This document shows positions 27,778 through 36,433 of a stretch of DNA of 64,000 bases, in pieces. The notes beneath the pieces were generated by a model that made no database searches, had not been told where the DNA came from, and worked only from the letters and a program-made list of their open reading frames with translations. The number at the start of each line of letters is the position of its first letter. Position 1 is the first letter of the stretch. The DNA is taken from assembly GCF_019966495.1 (NCBI RefSeq), contig NZ_JAIMIA010000008.1, positions 1 through 64,000 of the forward strand. The letters run 5' to 3'. A program made the position numbers and the translations under genes. This DNA is from Tateyamaria pelophila (GTDB lineage: Bacteria; Pseudomonadota; Alphaproteobacteria; Rhodobacterales; Rhodobacteraceae).

Positions 27778-28628
27778 TCCCGACAGTGCCACAGCCGGTT
27801 TTTGCGAAATGGTGCTACCGCGCCTATGTGGTCGCGTTTTTCATCTACCTCGCGCTGCCCCTCACGGTCGTCGGCGTGTTCGCCTTCAACAACAGCGTCT
27901 TCCCGTCGCTGCCCTGGGAAGGCTTTACGCTGGCATGGTTTTTCGGGACCGAAGCGCCCTATATCGGCGTCTTTCACGAACGTTCCATCCTGCGCGCGAT
28001 TGGCACATCGGCCGTTGTGGCGCTCTGGGTGTCCGGGTTGGCGGTGACGGTGGGCACCTGCAATGCCTTCCTGTTTGTGCGCCACGAGTTCCGAGGCAAG
28101 GCGTTTTTGTACATCCTGATGCTGCTGCCACTGATCATCCCCGGTGTGATCCTCGGCATCTCGATCCTCGTCTTCTCCAGTTCCATCGCAAACACGCTCG
28201 AAGACGCCACGGGCCTGTGGTTTGACGGTTTGCGGCCCGGCCTGATCCTCGTGATCCTCGGCCAGTTTTCATTCATCACGACCTTCGCCACGCTCGTAAT
28301 CTCCGCCCGTTTGCAAAAATTCGACCCAAGCCTCGAAGAGGCAGCACTGAACCTTGGCGCAAGCCAGTGGGGGGCCATCCGGCAGATCACCTTGCCGTTT
28401 CTGTTGCCCGCCATTGTGGCCTCGGCGGTGGTGTCCATTCTGATGAGCTTTGAGAATTTCAACACGACGCTGATGCTGGTCGGGTCGGACTCGCCCCTGA
28501 CCATCGCGATGTTTGACAAACTCAAGCAGGGCTCGACCCCGGTGCTGAATGCGGTGTCGCTTTTGCTGATCGCGGTCTCGGCAGCCCTGGGGCTGATCTC
28601 ACTATTGTTTCAAAGCAACAAGCAGTGA
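27774..28628 (+). CDS. polyamine-type ABC transporter permease (PotC-like)
   Basis: The 284-residue inner-membrane protein has about six helices. NNSVFPSLPWEGFTLAWF after the first helix is typical of PotC. The EAA loop is FDPSLEEAALNLGASQWGAI. It completes the operon potD-potA-potB-potC and converges on tryptophan dioxygenase 23 bases away. Confidence 0.9.
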   Translation: MIPTVPQPVFAKWCYRAYVVAFFIYLALPLTVVGVFAFNNSVFPSLPWEGFTLAWFFGTEAPYIGVFHERSILRAIGTSAVVALWVSGLAVTVGTCNAFLFVRHEFRGKAFLYILMLLPLIIPGVILGISILVFSSSIANTLEDATGLWFDGLRPGLILVILGQFSFITTFATLVISARLQKFDPSLEEAALNLGASQWGAIRQITLPFLLPAIVASAVVSILMSFENFNTTLMLVGSDSPLTIAMFDKLKQGSTPVLNAVSLLLIAVSAALGLISLLFQSNKQ

Positions 28629-28633
28629 GGCGG

Positions 28634-28651
28634 GGCGCATCAGGATGCGCC
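28634..28651. terminator. hairpin between convergent PotC-like and tryptophan dioxygenase genes
   Basis: GGCGCATC (28634-28641) and GATGCGCC (28644-28651) are perfect inverted repeats ending next to the dioxygenase stop codon. A longer alternative stem with GGCGGGGC/GCCCCGC also exists. No T-run follows, so termination activity is inferred from strength and position. Confidence 0.45.
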
Positions 28652-29485
28652 TTACAGACCGCCCCGCAAATTCCACAGTTCCGGAAACAGTTCGACCTCC
28701 AGCATGCGGCGCAGGTATTTCACACCGCTCGTGCCCCCGGTGCCGCGTTTGAACCCGATTATCCGTTCGACCGTCGTGACGTGGTTGAACCGCCAGCGGC
28801 GAAAATAGTCCTCAAGATCGACCAGCTTTTCCGCCAGCTCGTAAAGCGTCCAGTATTTGACCGGGTCCTGATAGACCTTGGTCCAGGCGGCCACGATCGC
28901 GTCATCCGACTGATGCGGCTCTGCCATGCGGAACGCATCCTCAGGCAAGACGATGCCCAACTCCTTTTCCAAGGCGCGCAAAGCCACATGATAAAGCGAT
29001 GGCCTCTCAAGTTCCTTGGTCAACTGAGCGTGCAGGTCAGGGCGATGTTCGTGCACCTTGAGCATCGCCCTATTCCGGTTGCCCACGAAAAACTCGATCA
29101 GACGGTATTGATGAGACTGGAAACCAGATGACGCGCCCAGATCTGCGCGAAACGCAGTATAGTCGCTGGGCGTCATGGTACGCAGCACATCCCATGCGTT
29201 GTTGAGCTGCTCGAAAATTCGCGACACCCGCGTAATCATCTTGAACGCTTCGCCAAACCGCTCTGCCTGAATGTGGCCACGGGCGGCATCAAGCTCGTGT
29301 AAGGCCAGCCGCATCCACAACTCGGATGTTTGATGCTGAACGATAAACAGCATCTCATCATGGGCCTCTGACAACGGGCCCTGAGCGCCCAGCAGCTGAT
29401 CCAGACCCAAGTAGTCGCCATAACTCATGTCGTTTTTATACGACATCTTTGCGCCATCCGTGGCGGGATCGTATGCGTCAGTCAT
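28652..29485 (-). CDS. kynA: tryptophan 2,3-dioxygenase
   Basis: The 277-residue haem enzyme opens the indole ring of L-tryptophan to N-formylkynurenine, the first step of the kynurenine pathway. Family motifs are [18 protein letters not shown] near residues 21-38, [39 protein letters not shown] with the axial haem histidine, and [11 protein letters not shown] near the end. Length and motif order are normal. No other kynurenine genes are in the window. It lies 42 bases downstream of the META-domain gene on the same strand, which may or may not mean cotranscription. Confidence 0.93.
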   Translation of the reverse strand: MTDAYDPATDGAKMSYKNDMSYGDYLGLDQLLGAQGPLSEAHDEMLFIVQHQTSELWMRLALHELDAARGHIQAERFGEAFKMITRVSRIFEQLNNAWDVLRTMTPSDYTAFRADLGASSGFQSHQYRLIEFFVGNRNRAMLKVHEHRPDLHAQLTKELERPSLYHVALRALEKELGIVLPEDAFRMAEPHQSDDAIVAAWTKVYQDPVKYWTLYELAEKLVDLEDYFRRWRFNHVTTVERIIGFKRGTGGTSGVKYLRRMLEVELFPELWNLRGGL

Positions 29486-29527
29486 GGCCGTCCTGCTCTT
29501 GCTAGATTTTCTGGAACTTCAAATCGG

Positions 29528-30247
29528 TCAGTCTGCATCACGCCGCGCAAATGTGGCCAAAAGTGTTCCCTCATCATCAAACACCGCCATCAACAGGTGA
29601 TAGGATACCAATTGCTGTGCCGCGCCCAAGGCCTGGAGCAGTCGTGTTTCGGTTTCCATCTGCGCCTCCGGACACATTTTCCGTGTCGTCGCCAGAGGCG
29701 AGAATACGGGCGCGTCCACGCTGAGCTCATATCTACCGTTAAAGGCGTTGCATCCGCCATTGCCTGTAACGGCGTTGTCCGGCTTGAAGGCGATCCATGC
29801 TTCTGCGCCCGGGCTTTCGCCTGCGAAATCGCGCAAGCTCCATTCCGACCCTGCGATCGTGGCGAGGCCGCCACCGGCCCGGAACTGGTCTTCGTTCGCG
29901 CCTTCGATCAAAAACCACCCGGCGGCCCATCCAATGGTGCGGTCATAGCCAATCCGGCACCAACGGGTCTTGCGTCCGGCCTCCCGTTCCGTTTCGGTCG
30001 CGGTCTCCCAGTCGGCCAGAGACAATCCCCCGATACATCCCAGATTCGCGATGCCAACGCCGTCCGACGGTATCGTTGCGATGACAGGACCAGACACCGA
30101 CGGGGCGGCGCGGAGATTCAGAACACTGCCTTCGGCAACACCCGAAACACTAAAGAAATCGGGGCCGGCGGCCTCTGCCATGGCAGGGCCGTTCACCAGA
30201 AACCCGAGGCAGACAGCCGCCGCCAGAGTGCCCTTGAGGTTTGACAT
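29528..30247 (-). CDS. exported protein with SH3-like and META (HslJ-like) domains
   Basis: This is a 239-residue protein with an N-terminal signal peptide (about 1-27). An SH3_3-type domain follows (VLNLRAAPSVSGPVIATIP, then WCRIGYDRTIGWAAGWFL, residues about 37-115). A C-terminal META domain has FKPDNAVTGNGGCNAFNGRY and MCPEAQMETETRLLQAL. META proteins are linked to envelope stress and motility, and bacterial SH3 domains bind peptidoglycan. The exact function is unknown. A periplasmic envelope role fits the lysozyme gene next to it on the same strand. Confidence 0.78.
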   Translation of the reverse strand: MSNLKGTLAAAVCLGFLVNGPAMAEAAGPDFFSVSGVAEGSVLNLRAAPSVSGPVIATIPSDGVGIANLGCIGGLSLADWETATETEREAGRKTRWCRIGYDRTIGWAAGWFLIEGANEDQFRAGGGLATIAGSEWSLRDFAGESPGAEAWIAFKPDNAVTGNGGCNAFNGRYELSVDAPVFSPLATTRKMCPEAQMETETRLLQALGAAQQLVSYHLLMAVFDDEGTLLATFARRDAD

Positions 30248-30381
30248 GATCGGATCCTTTAATGTCTGTTTCTGTCTGTAACGGGCGGGGTCATGCGTTG
30301 CTGGAAACTACAGTGCGGCATCATTTTACGCCAACCGTTTTATCGCGGCATCGCCCGAAAGCTGGATTGGCCTTGGCCCCC

Positions 30382-31179
30382 TCACTTCGGCCAGGCCCGC
30401 CATTGATCCAGCGTGCCTGAAAAAACGTTGATGTCGACAGGTGTCGCAACCCCCGGAACGACGCCCGTGCCGGTGTATTGCCAGAACGTCCAACTCTGAC
30501 CCGGATAAGTCTTGCGCGGAGGATCAGCAACGGAGCGCAACCAGAACTCGGTATTCTTCAGCTGGCCGATATTGCTGTCACGGTAGAAATCAACGGTGGT
30601 ATAGATGACAGGACGCTTGCCATAGTGGCGCTCAAGGATATCCAGAAAATGCTTGGCCTCCTCCCGGATTTTCGTTCCGGTCGGACGGAAGCGGCATGTC
30701 TTGGATTGATGGTTCCACTCCATATCCAGCACCGGCGGCAACGCTGTCGGGTCCTTCGGCACATGGCGCATGAACCAGCGGGCCTGTTCCACAGCGGGTC
30801 GGCAGAAATAAAAGTAGTGATAGGCACCATGGCGCACGCCCGCCGTCTTGGCGCCGGTCCAATGGGTGCGGAACATCGGGTCGAGGATATCGCCGCCTTC
30901 GGTCGCTTTGAGATAGGCGAAAGACACACCCGCCGCCCGCGCCATGGGCCAGTCGATGTCGCCCTGCCACCGAGACGCGTCGATCCCGTGGACCGGATAG
31001 CGCCTTGGCCGATCGCCAATCCCCTCATGCGGGTCCACGTCACCAAAGGCAGGATAGGTGCGCAAAACCTCCTGGCGGCCAAGGTCGGATTTCACATCCG
31101 CTGTTTCAACCCGCGCGGGGCCGGAACACCCCCATAGCACGATTAGACACACACCAAGGGCCATGATCCGGCTCAGCAT
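30382..31179 (-). CDS. glycoside hydrolase family 25 lysozyme, probable lipoprotein
   Basis: The 265-residue muramidase has the GH25 core: HGIDASRWQGDIDWPMARAA with the first catalytic-site aspartate, YLKATEGGDILDPMF, GAYHYFYFCRPAVEQA and PPVLDMEWN with the acidic DxE pair. The N-terminus MLSRIMALGVCLIVLWGCSG looks like a lipoprotein signal with a cysteine in a lipobox-like LWGC context. It would cut peptidoglycan glycan strands in the envelope. It is not near phage genes, so a housekeeping cell-wall role is likely. Confidence 0.88.
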   Translation of the reverse strand: MLSRIMALGVCLIVLWGCSGPARVETADVKSDLGRQEVLRTYPAFGDVDPHEGIGDRPRRYPVHGIDASRWQGDIDWPMARAAGVSFAYLKATEGGDILDPMFRTHWTGAKTAGVRHGAYHYFYFCRPAVEQARWFMRHVPKDPTALPPVLDMEWNHQSKTCRFRPTGTKIREEAKHFLDILERHYGKRPVIYTTVDFYRDSNIGQLKNTEFWLRSVADPPRKTYPGQSWTFWQYTGTGVVPGVATPVDINVFSGTLDQWRAWPK

Positions 31180-31461
31180 CGCGACAACCCGCCGTCAGGC
31201 ACGCACACCGGATAGGTCACACTGACTGTCAAACTCTGCTCCTTAGAAAATCCAGTCGTACGGGGCGGGCAATTACTGGATTGGACGCATCCAAACAGTC
31301 CCACACACCGGCGTCAACACCGCACAGAACCGCGACGGTGCTCCAAGCGATTTCCATACGGTTCGCTGACGGTCCACCGTTGTAATCATGGCGAAAGACA
31401 TGTCAAAGTCTCAGCGCATCGACGGCACAGTCGGGATGAACAAAACAAGGAAGAAAACCTG

Positions 31462-31770
31462 ATGGCCACCAAAGCGGAACTGGAAAAAGAACTTGCCGCC
31501 CTGAAGCAGGAACTGGAGCAAAGACGCGCGGCCGACGTGGCCGCGGCTTTGAGCTCTGACGCCCCGCGCGATCACAATGGCGATGAGACCGATGACGATG
31601 CCCTTGGATTGAAAAAGGTGCTGAAAGAACACGGTATGGATGCGGAAAGCATAGAAAGCCTTGGCGGAACCCTGCTCGAAGAGCTGAAAGCGCTGCAAAA
31701 GGAAAGACCGCTGACCATGGTATTGGCCGCCTTCGCCCTTGGGCTCGTGGTGGGTCGCGTGTCAAAATAG
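31462..31770 (+). CDS. small coiled-coil protein with C-terminal membrane anchor (YqjD/DUF883-like)
   Basis: The 102-residue protein has an N-terminal coiled coil (ATKAELEKELAALKQELEQR) and an acidic middle. A single C-terminal hydrophobic helix with small residues (MVLAAFALGLVVGRVSK) gives the shape of tail-anchored YqjD/ElaB-type proteins, which in E. coli tether ribosomes to the membrane in stationary phase. The match is by architecture and by the neighbouring YqjE-like gene 9 bases downstream, so the function is inferred. A 24-codon frame (31388-31462) stops on its ATG and may be a leader or chance. Confidence 0.75.
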   Translation: MATKAELEKELAALKQELEQRRAADVAAALSSDAPRDHNGDETDDDALGLKKVLKEHGMDAESIESLGGTLLEELKALQKERPLTMVLAAFALGLVVGRVSK

Positions 31771-31779
31771 GAGAAAATC

Positions 31780-32232
31780 ATGAATCGGATCAGCCGTAGC
31801 GTCACCACGATTTATCGTACCGAACGCCTGATCGCCCGCAGGCGTCTGGCTGTCATTCAAAACCAGACGATCCTGATGGCTTTGGCCGCTTTGGTGGCGG
31901 TGATCGGATTGGCCCTGTTTAACCTGTGCTTTTACCTGCTTCTCAGTGCGTGGCTCTCACCAGCGGCAGCGGCCGGTATCCTGGGAGTTCTGAATGTCGT
32001 GTTGGCAGCCGTTTTGGCGTCCAGCGCGGCGCGCATGAATGTCGAACAGGAAATCGCATCTGCGGTCGAAGTACGCGACATGGCCATTGCGGATCTCGAA
32101 ACGGAAATCGAAAGCATTGGCGGGGACATGCGTCAGGTCATTGGCGTGCTGAAGTCGGTCCCGAAAGATCCGTTCGGTTCACTGATGACGGTTTTGCTGC
32201 CCATTTTGACAGCCCTTCTGAAAAAGAAATAG
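31780..32232 (+). CDS. holin-like membrane protein (YqjE/DUF1469-like)
   Basis: The 150-residue protein has a basic N-terminus and two adjacent membrane helices at about residues 27-80 (ILMALAALVAVIGLALFNL and a second after SPAAAAGILG). An amphipathic helical region with EIASAVEVRDMAIADLETEI follows. It belongs by shape to the phage_holin_3_6/YqjE group and pairs with the YqjD-like gene just upstream. There is no evidence for lytic holin activity. Confidence 0.72.
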   Translation: MNRISRSVTTIYRTERLIARRRLAVIQNQTILMALAALVAVIGLALFNLCFYLLLSAWLSPAAAAGILGVLNVVLAAVLASSAARMNVEQEIASAVEVRDMAIADLETEIESIGGDMRQVIGVLKSVPKDPFGSLMTVLLPILTALLKKK

Positions 32233-32238
32233 CAGCAT

Positions 32239-32261
32239 CGCCCCGTTGATTTGACGGGGCG
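32239..32261 (+). terminator. hairpin after the YqjD/YqjE-like pair
   Basis: CGCCCCG (32239-32245) and CGGGGCG (32255-32261) form a perfect 7-bp GC stem with a 9-base loop, 7 bases after the stop codon. No T-run follows; it is a likely weak or Rho-assisted terminator. Confidence 0.5.
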
Positions 32262-32340
32262 CTGTTGGAAACGGAATCCAACCAAAAGCTCCACTGCGAT
32301 CTAAGTCAGCAAATTTGGCAAGACAGTTTGAGATAGGTGG

Positions 32341-33627
32341 TCAAAACAGCACATTCGGAAAGATCGCGATAAGGGCCACAACGAACAGGATGCACAGGAT
32401 AAAAGGCAAGACACCTGCAATCACGGTGCCCACATTGCCTCGCCCACGGACGCTTTGGGTGACATAAAGATTCATGCCAACCGGTGGTGTGATCAGCGCA
32501 AGTTCGCACATCAGCACGAGGAAAATCCCGAACCAGACGCTGTCATATCCAATGAAAAGGACGATAGGCAGAACGATTGGAATGGTCGCGATCATCATGG
32601 CAAGAGCATCAAGGAAGCAGCCAAGGACCATGTAAAGACATACCAGCAGCAAGATCATGACAACCGGCTGCACATCAAAAGACGACACAAAACCTGACAC
32701 CTGTGCCGGAACGCCCAGAACCCCAAGGATAAAGTTCAAGTAGAAGGCCGCGATCAGGATCAGCAACGTCATGCCGGTTGTTGTGACGCAAGACAGAAAC
32801 GACTCGCGCAGCATATTCCAATTCAGCGTGCCGTAGAACGCCGTGAGCCCGAGCGATGCGATGACACCAACCCCCGCCGCCTCGGTCGGGGTGGCAAATC
32901 CAAGATAGATTGACCCCATGACAAGAACGAAGATCACGACAGGCGGGACCAGATCGATCAGGCGCTGGCGGCGTTCTGACCATGGCGCCATTGGCTGTGG
33001 CTTGCCCGCGATGGCGGGGTTCCAGAGGCACGCGATGATGATCACCCCCATGAAGGACGACGCCAGAACGATGCCTGGCAGAATACCAGCAGTGAACAGC
33101 GCACCGATGGATGTGTTGGTGATGGCCCCGTAAATGATCAGATTGATCGACGGCGGGATCAGAATGCCCAGCGTGGCCCCCGATGCGACGCTGCCCGCGA
33201 CCCAGCTTTCCTTGTAGTTCTGCTTGCGAAATGTGGGAAAGGCGACCGTCCCGATCGTGGCGGCTGTGGCCACCGAAGAGCCAGAGATCGAGGCAAAGAC
33301 CGTGGACGCCACGATATTGGTATGCAGCAAGCCCCCCGGTAACGGGCGCGTCCAATCTGCCAACGCGCGATACATGCGTTCGGTCACGCCGCCGCGTACA
33401 AGGATTTCCCCCATGAGCACGAACAGCGGGATCGCGACAAGAAGGAAGTTGTTCAGCGTCCCCCACATCATCGTCCCGAAGGGCCGGATCATGGCATCGC
33501 CGAAAAACAGATATGCGCCAGTCAGGGCAACAAGGAACAGGGCGGTGGCAATGTGCAGCCCGATGAACAGCAAACACAACAGCATGCCAAAACCAATGGC
33601 AGCGCCTTCAATGCCCAGCATCATCAA
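32341..33627 (-). CDS. TRAP transporter large permease (DctM)
   Basis: The 428-residue inner-membrane protein has about 12 helices. The DctM-family motifs are IPLFVLMGEILVRGGVTERM, ASTVFASISGSSVATAATIG and ASGATLGILIPPSINLIIYG. It is the ion-coupled transport subunit of a tripartite carrier. Its start overlaps the DctQ gene by 20 bases. Confidence 0.92.
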   Translation of the reverse strand: MMMLGIEGAAIGFGMLLCLLFIGLHIATALFLVALTGAYLFFGDAMIRPFGTMMWGTLNNFLLVAIPLFVLMGEILVRGGVTERMYRALADWTRPLPGGLLHTNIVASTVFASISGSSVATAATIGTVAFPTFRKQNYKESWVAGSVASGATLGILIPPSINLIIYGAITNTSIGALFTAGILPGIVLASSFMGVIIIACLWNPAIAGKPQPMAPWSERRQRLIDLVPPVVIFVLVMGSIYLGFATPTEAAGVGVIASLGLTAFYGTLNWNMLRESFLSCVTTTGMTLLILIAAFYLNFILGVLGVPAQVSGFVSSFDVQPVVMILLLVCLYMVLGCFLDALAMMIATIPIVLPIVLFIGYDSVWFGIFLVLMCELALITPPVGMNLYVTQSVRGRGNVGTVIAGVLPFILCILFVVALIAIFPNVLF

Positions 33628-34219
33628 CCTCTTTCTTGTCGTTGCCGACGTAGTTGCTGACCTCTTCGTCGATGGTCACGGGCCCGTAGAACCGAGCGAC
33701 GGATGACCTGTCGCGGATCAGCAGATAAATGGCATGCCCAGCCGTCAGACATGCGGTGATGGCAAAGAAAGCGGTACCGACAACCCAAATGGATTGTGGT
33801 ACCCACAAAGGGGTTTGAAGCGGTGTGTTGGTGATGGAGCCAAAGCGCAGCGTCGTTTGCAACTCGGCCCACGCATGCCACGTCATGAAGATCGCAAGTC
33901 CGGCAATCGCAATCTGTGCCAGCACATGCAATGCGTCCCCAACGACTTTGGGAAAGAAGCGAAAGAACAGATCGATACGCGGATGACCACGGCGCAACAA
34001 GGTCAGCGCCATCCCCAGCGATCCGACGAAGGCCAGCACATAACCACCAATCTCATCCGTGCCCTGCACGGAGATGCCGACAAAATCACGCCCGATGATG
34101 TCGATGAAAATGAGGACGGCCAAAAGGGCGACGGCCCCCCCTGCACAAAGCGCAAGAAGAACCGCCAGTTTCTCCGCAACCACGAGGAATCGTGGCCGCA
34201 TATGGGTCGTGTTACTCAA
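33608..34219 (-). CDS. TRAP transporter small permease (DctQ)
   Basis: The 203-residue membrane protein has four predicted helices and the DctQ segments FIDIIGRDFVGISVQGTDEI and LRRGHPRIDLFFRFFP. It is longer than many DctQ proteins because of a C-terminal cytoplasmic extension. It overlaps the binding-protein stop by 8 bases and DctM by 20. Confidence 0.9.
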   Translation of the reverse strand: MSNTTHMRPRFLVVAEKLAVLLALCAGGAVALLAVLIFIDIIGRDFVGISVQGTDEIGGYVLAFVGSLGMALTLLRRGHPRIDLFFRFFPKVVGDALHVLAQIAIAGLAIFMTWHAWAELQTTLRFGSITNTPLQTPLWVPQSIWVVGTAFFAITACLTAGHAIYLLIRDRSSVARFYGPVTIDEEVSNYVGNDKKEVDDAGH

Positions 34220-35255
34220 GGCTCAGGCCGCGCGCGGCACCGACGGTCTCGTTCCAGATACCCTTGCAGCCCGGATAGGAGGCTTCGCACTTCTCTGCCC
34301 ATTCCGGCAGAACCGCAGAGACTGAAATCTCGGCGACCTTGGCTTTGTCTTCGTCCGTGACGGGCACCAGCGTCATATCGTAAGAGGTATAGAGACCACC
34401 TTCAGGACATTCGCCACCCGTCGAACAGGATTGCGCGGTGCCGTTCGTGGTGATCGCAAGCTCCCAAAGCGCGGCCTCCATGTCCGCCATCGCGGTGTCA
34501 TACGCGGCGCGCTCGGACTCGCTCAGGCTGTTTAGCCACTCAAGATTGACCATATGCGCCTGAATGGAGCCAGAGACGGAGAGCGGATAAAGATGTGTCG
34601 TCACCTCCGGCCATTTGCCGGTATTGGAGGATGTCGGCGATGTCACACCGCAAGACGCAACACCACGTTGCAGAGCGGGGTAGACTTCGGGGAAGGACAA
34701 GGTCACCGGCGTCGCACCAAGGTTTTCCAGAAGTGTAGACATGGACGCCGTGAAAGAGCGCACTTTCAGCCCATCAAGATCAGCCAGCGACGTCATATCC
34801 GCATTGCACAGGAACACCTGCGGACCAAATGGCCAGATCGCGGCGGCCTGCACGCCAAACTTTTCACCCAGACGCGCGTTAAATACATCACGGTAGGCGT
34901 CTACGGCGTCTTTGAGGTCCGCCATATTCGTCGACACGCCAATCAGGTCGATGCCTTCGAGAAACGGATCATCCTTTGCGACGCTGCCAACCTGAATGGT
35001 CGCCATATCGAAGGCGCCCGAGCTGAGAAGGCGCAGACCATCGGCAAGGTCTATCCCGACCGCCTGAAATTCGCTCCGGGAGACTGTGAAACCGGATGCG
35101 TCCAGCGCATCCATTCCGGCCATTTCCGGCGCGAACTGCGCGCGCCCTTCCTGGTTTTGCGTCAGGATCCGCATGTCTTGCGCTGACGCAGATGTCGCGA
35201 CCGTCATCGCCATGGCGCCACCAAGAGTGGCGATCGTGGATCGTAAATTTTGCAT
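34212..35255 (-). CDS. TRAP transporter substrate-binding protein (DctP)
   Basis: The 347-residue periplasmic protein has a signal peptide ending ATSASAQDM (about residue 25). It shows the DctP pattern, including the helix-strand block LADLDGLKVRSFTASMSTLLE with the arginine that usually contacts a substrate carboxylate, followed by GATPVTLSFPEVYPALQRGV. The ligand is probably a carboxylate. The divergent Asp/Glu-racemase-fold gene suggests a malonate, maleate or related acid. Confidence 0.9.
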   Translation of the reverse strand: MQNLRSTIATLGGAMAMTVATSASAQDMRILTQNQEGRAQFAPEMAGMDALDASGFTVSRSEFQAVGIDLADGLRLLSSGAFDMATIQVGSVAKDDPFLEGIDLIGVSTNMADLKDAVDAYRDVFNARLGEKFGVQAAAIWPFGPQVFLCNADMTSLADLDGLKVRSFTASMSTLLENLGATPVTLSFPEVYPALQRGVASCGVTSPTSSNTGKWPEVTTHLYPLSVSGSIQAHMVNLEWLNSLSESERAAYDTAMADMEAALWELAITTNGTAQSCSTGGECPEGGLYTSYDMTLVPVTDEDKAKVAEISVSAVLPEWAEKCEASYPGCKGIWNETVGAARGLSLE

Positions 35256-35665
35256 TGATCAAACCTCTTTTCCGACAAACAGTGAGACAGTTCCAAACTG
35301 GAATGAGCCCATTCTGAGAACAGCAAGCACAAGATTCTTACGCCAAAGCAAGAAAATTTTTTTTCTAAAAATTGGTATGAAAAAATTCTTTTTCATGATT
35401 TATCGCTTCATTTCTTTATCTTTTTCAGTGCTTTGTAATGATTTTCTAACCTCGGTTCGCTGCATCATCTTGGCAAGCTGATGAAATTCGCCACATCGAA
35501 CGCCCAACATTTCAGCTTCATTTTCAAGTGTTGCCGTGGAAACATGCGGATTGACGACGCTGCGCAAAGCTCTGGCCCGGATGTCTGGCGTCGCTTGCTT
35601 GACGAAACGATATACAGCGCTCACTCAGTGACGTGAAAACCCCTTTGGAAATGGAAGAACCCGGT
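35256..35665. other. AT-rich intergenic region between TRAP operon and divergent enzyme gene
   Basis: This 410-base spacer should hold both divergent promoters. It contains two inverted repeats in very AT-rich DNA: AGAAAA/TTTTCT arms at 35351-35366 and ATGAAAAA/TTTTTCAT arms with a 4-base centre at 35377-35396. A 74-codon minus-strand frame (35400-35624, GTG start, no ribosome-binding site) is present but not convincing as a gene; I recognise nothing in its sequence. Confidence 0.5.
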
Positions 35666-36397
35666 ATGAGTGACCAAAGCAAACGCGTCGGGATGTTGAC
35701 GCCGTCGTCGAATACGGTTCTCGAACCCTATACATCCGCGATGTTCGCACAGCTGAACGGTGCGGCAAGCGTGCATTTCGGGCGGTTTCGTGTCGTTGAA
35801 ATCTCCATGGGCGCGGCATCGCAATCGCAATTCACGCTTGCCCCCATTCTGGAGGCCGCTGAACGATTGGCAGAGGCGCGCGTCGGCTGCATTGCGTGGA
35901 ACGGCACATCAGCGTCCTGGCTCGGCCTGGACAAAGACCGCGACCTGTGCGCCCAGATCGAACAGACGACAGGCTGCAAGGCGACGTCGACCGTGCTTGC
36001 CTACGAAGATCACTATCAGCGCGCAGGCATCAAGAAGCTGGGATTGGTTACGCCCTACCTCAGCGAAGTTCAGGATCGGATCATCGAAAACTACGGTGCA
36101 CGCGGCATTGACGTCGTCGCTGACCGACGGCTTGAGGATCGCGGGAATTTCAGCTTTGCCGAACACGGGACCGATGTCATTGCCGACATGGTGCGCGACG
36201 TTGCGCGCGCCAAGCCAGAGGCCATCGCAGTCCTTTGCACCAACTTTCGGGGTGCCCCGATTGCAGCGGACCTTGAAGCCGAACTTGGCATTCCGGTCAT
36301 CGATTCCGTTTCCATCACCGCCGCGCAAACCCTGAGGATCATCGGGATCGATCCTGCCCGCGTGACGGGTTGGGGCAGTATTTTCCAAACACTATAG
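35666..36397 (+). CDS. Asp/Glu racemase-superfamily enzyme (maleate isomerase/arylmalonate decarboxylase-like)
   Basis: The 243-residue cytoplasmic protein begins RVGMLTPSSNTVLEPYTSAM, typical of maleate isomerase, EutA and arylmalonate decarboxylase relatives. The C-terminal active-site cysteine is present in AIAVLCTNFRGAPIA. At the N-terminal site, where racemases and isomerases have a cysteine, it reads AWNGTSASWLG, without one at the expected spot. ATG 35666 has GGAAG about 8 bases upstream; GTG 35633 and ATG 35651 are alternatives. Divergent from a TRAP transporter, it may process the imported acid. The reaction is uncertain. Confidence 0.75.
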   Translation: MSDQSKRVGMLTPSSNTVLEPYTSAMFAQLNGAASVHFGRFRVVEISMGAASQSQFTLAPILEAAERLAEARVGCIAWNGTSASWLGLDKDRDLCAQIEQTTGCKATSTVLAYEDHYQRAGIKKLGLVTPYLSEVQDRIIENYGARGIDVVADRRLEDRGNFSFAEHGTDVIADMVRDVARAKPEAIAVLCTNFRGAPIAADLEAELGIPVIDSVSITAAQTLRIIGIDPARVTGWGSIFQTL

Positions 36398-36433
36398 GTC
36401 GCACATACCCGCTTCCGTAATCCCGTCGCGCCG

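Noticed and set aside
31403-31765. 120-codon minus-strand frame
   Set aside because: Antisense to the YqjD-like gene; rich in Arg/Pro/Ser with no fold-like pattern.
35400-35624. 74-codon minus-strand frame upstream of the TRAP operon
   Set aside because: GTG start without ribosome-binding site, in AT-rich promoter-like DNA, no recognisable similarity; kept only as a note in the intergenic entry.
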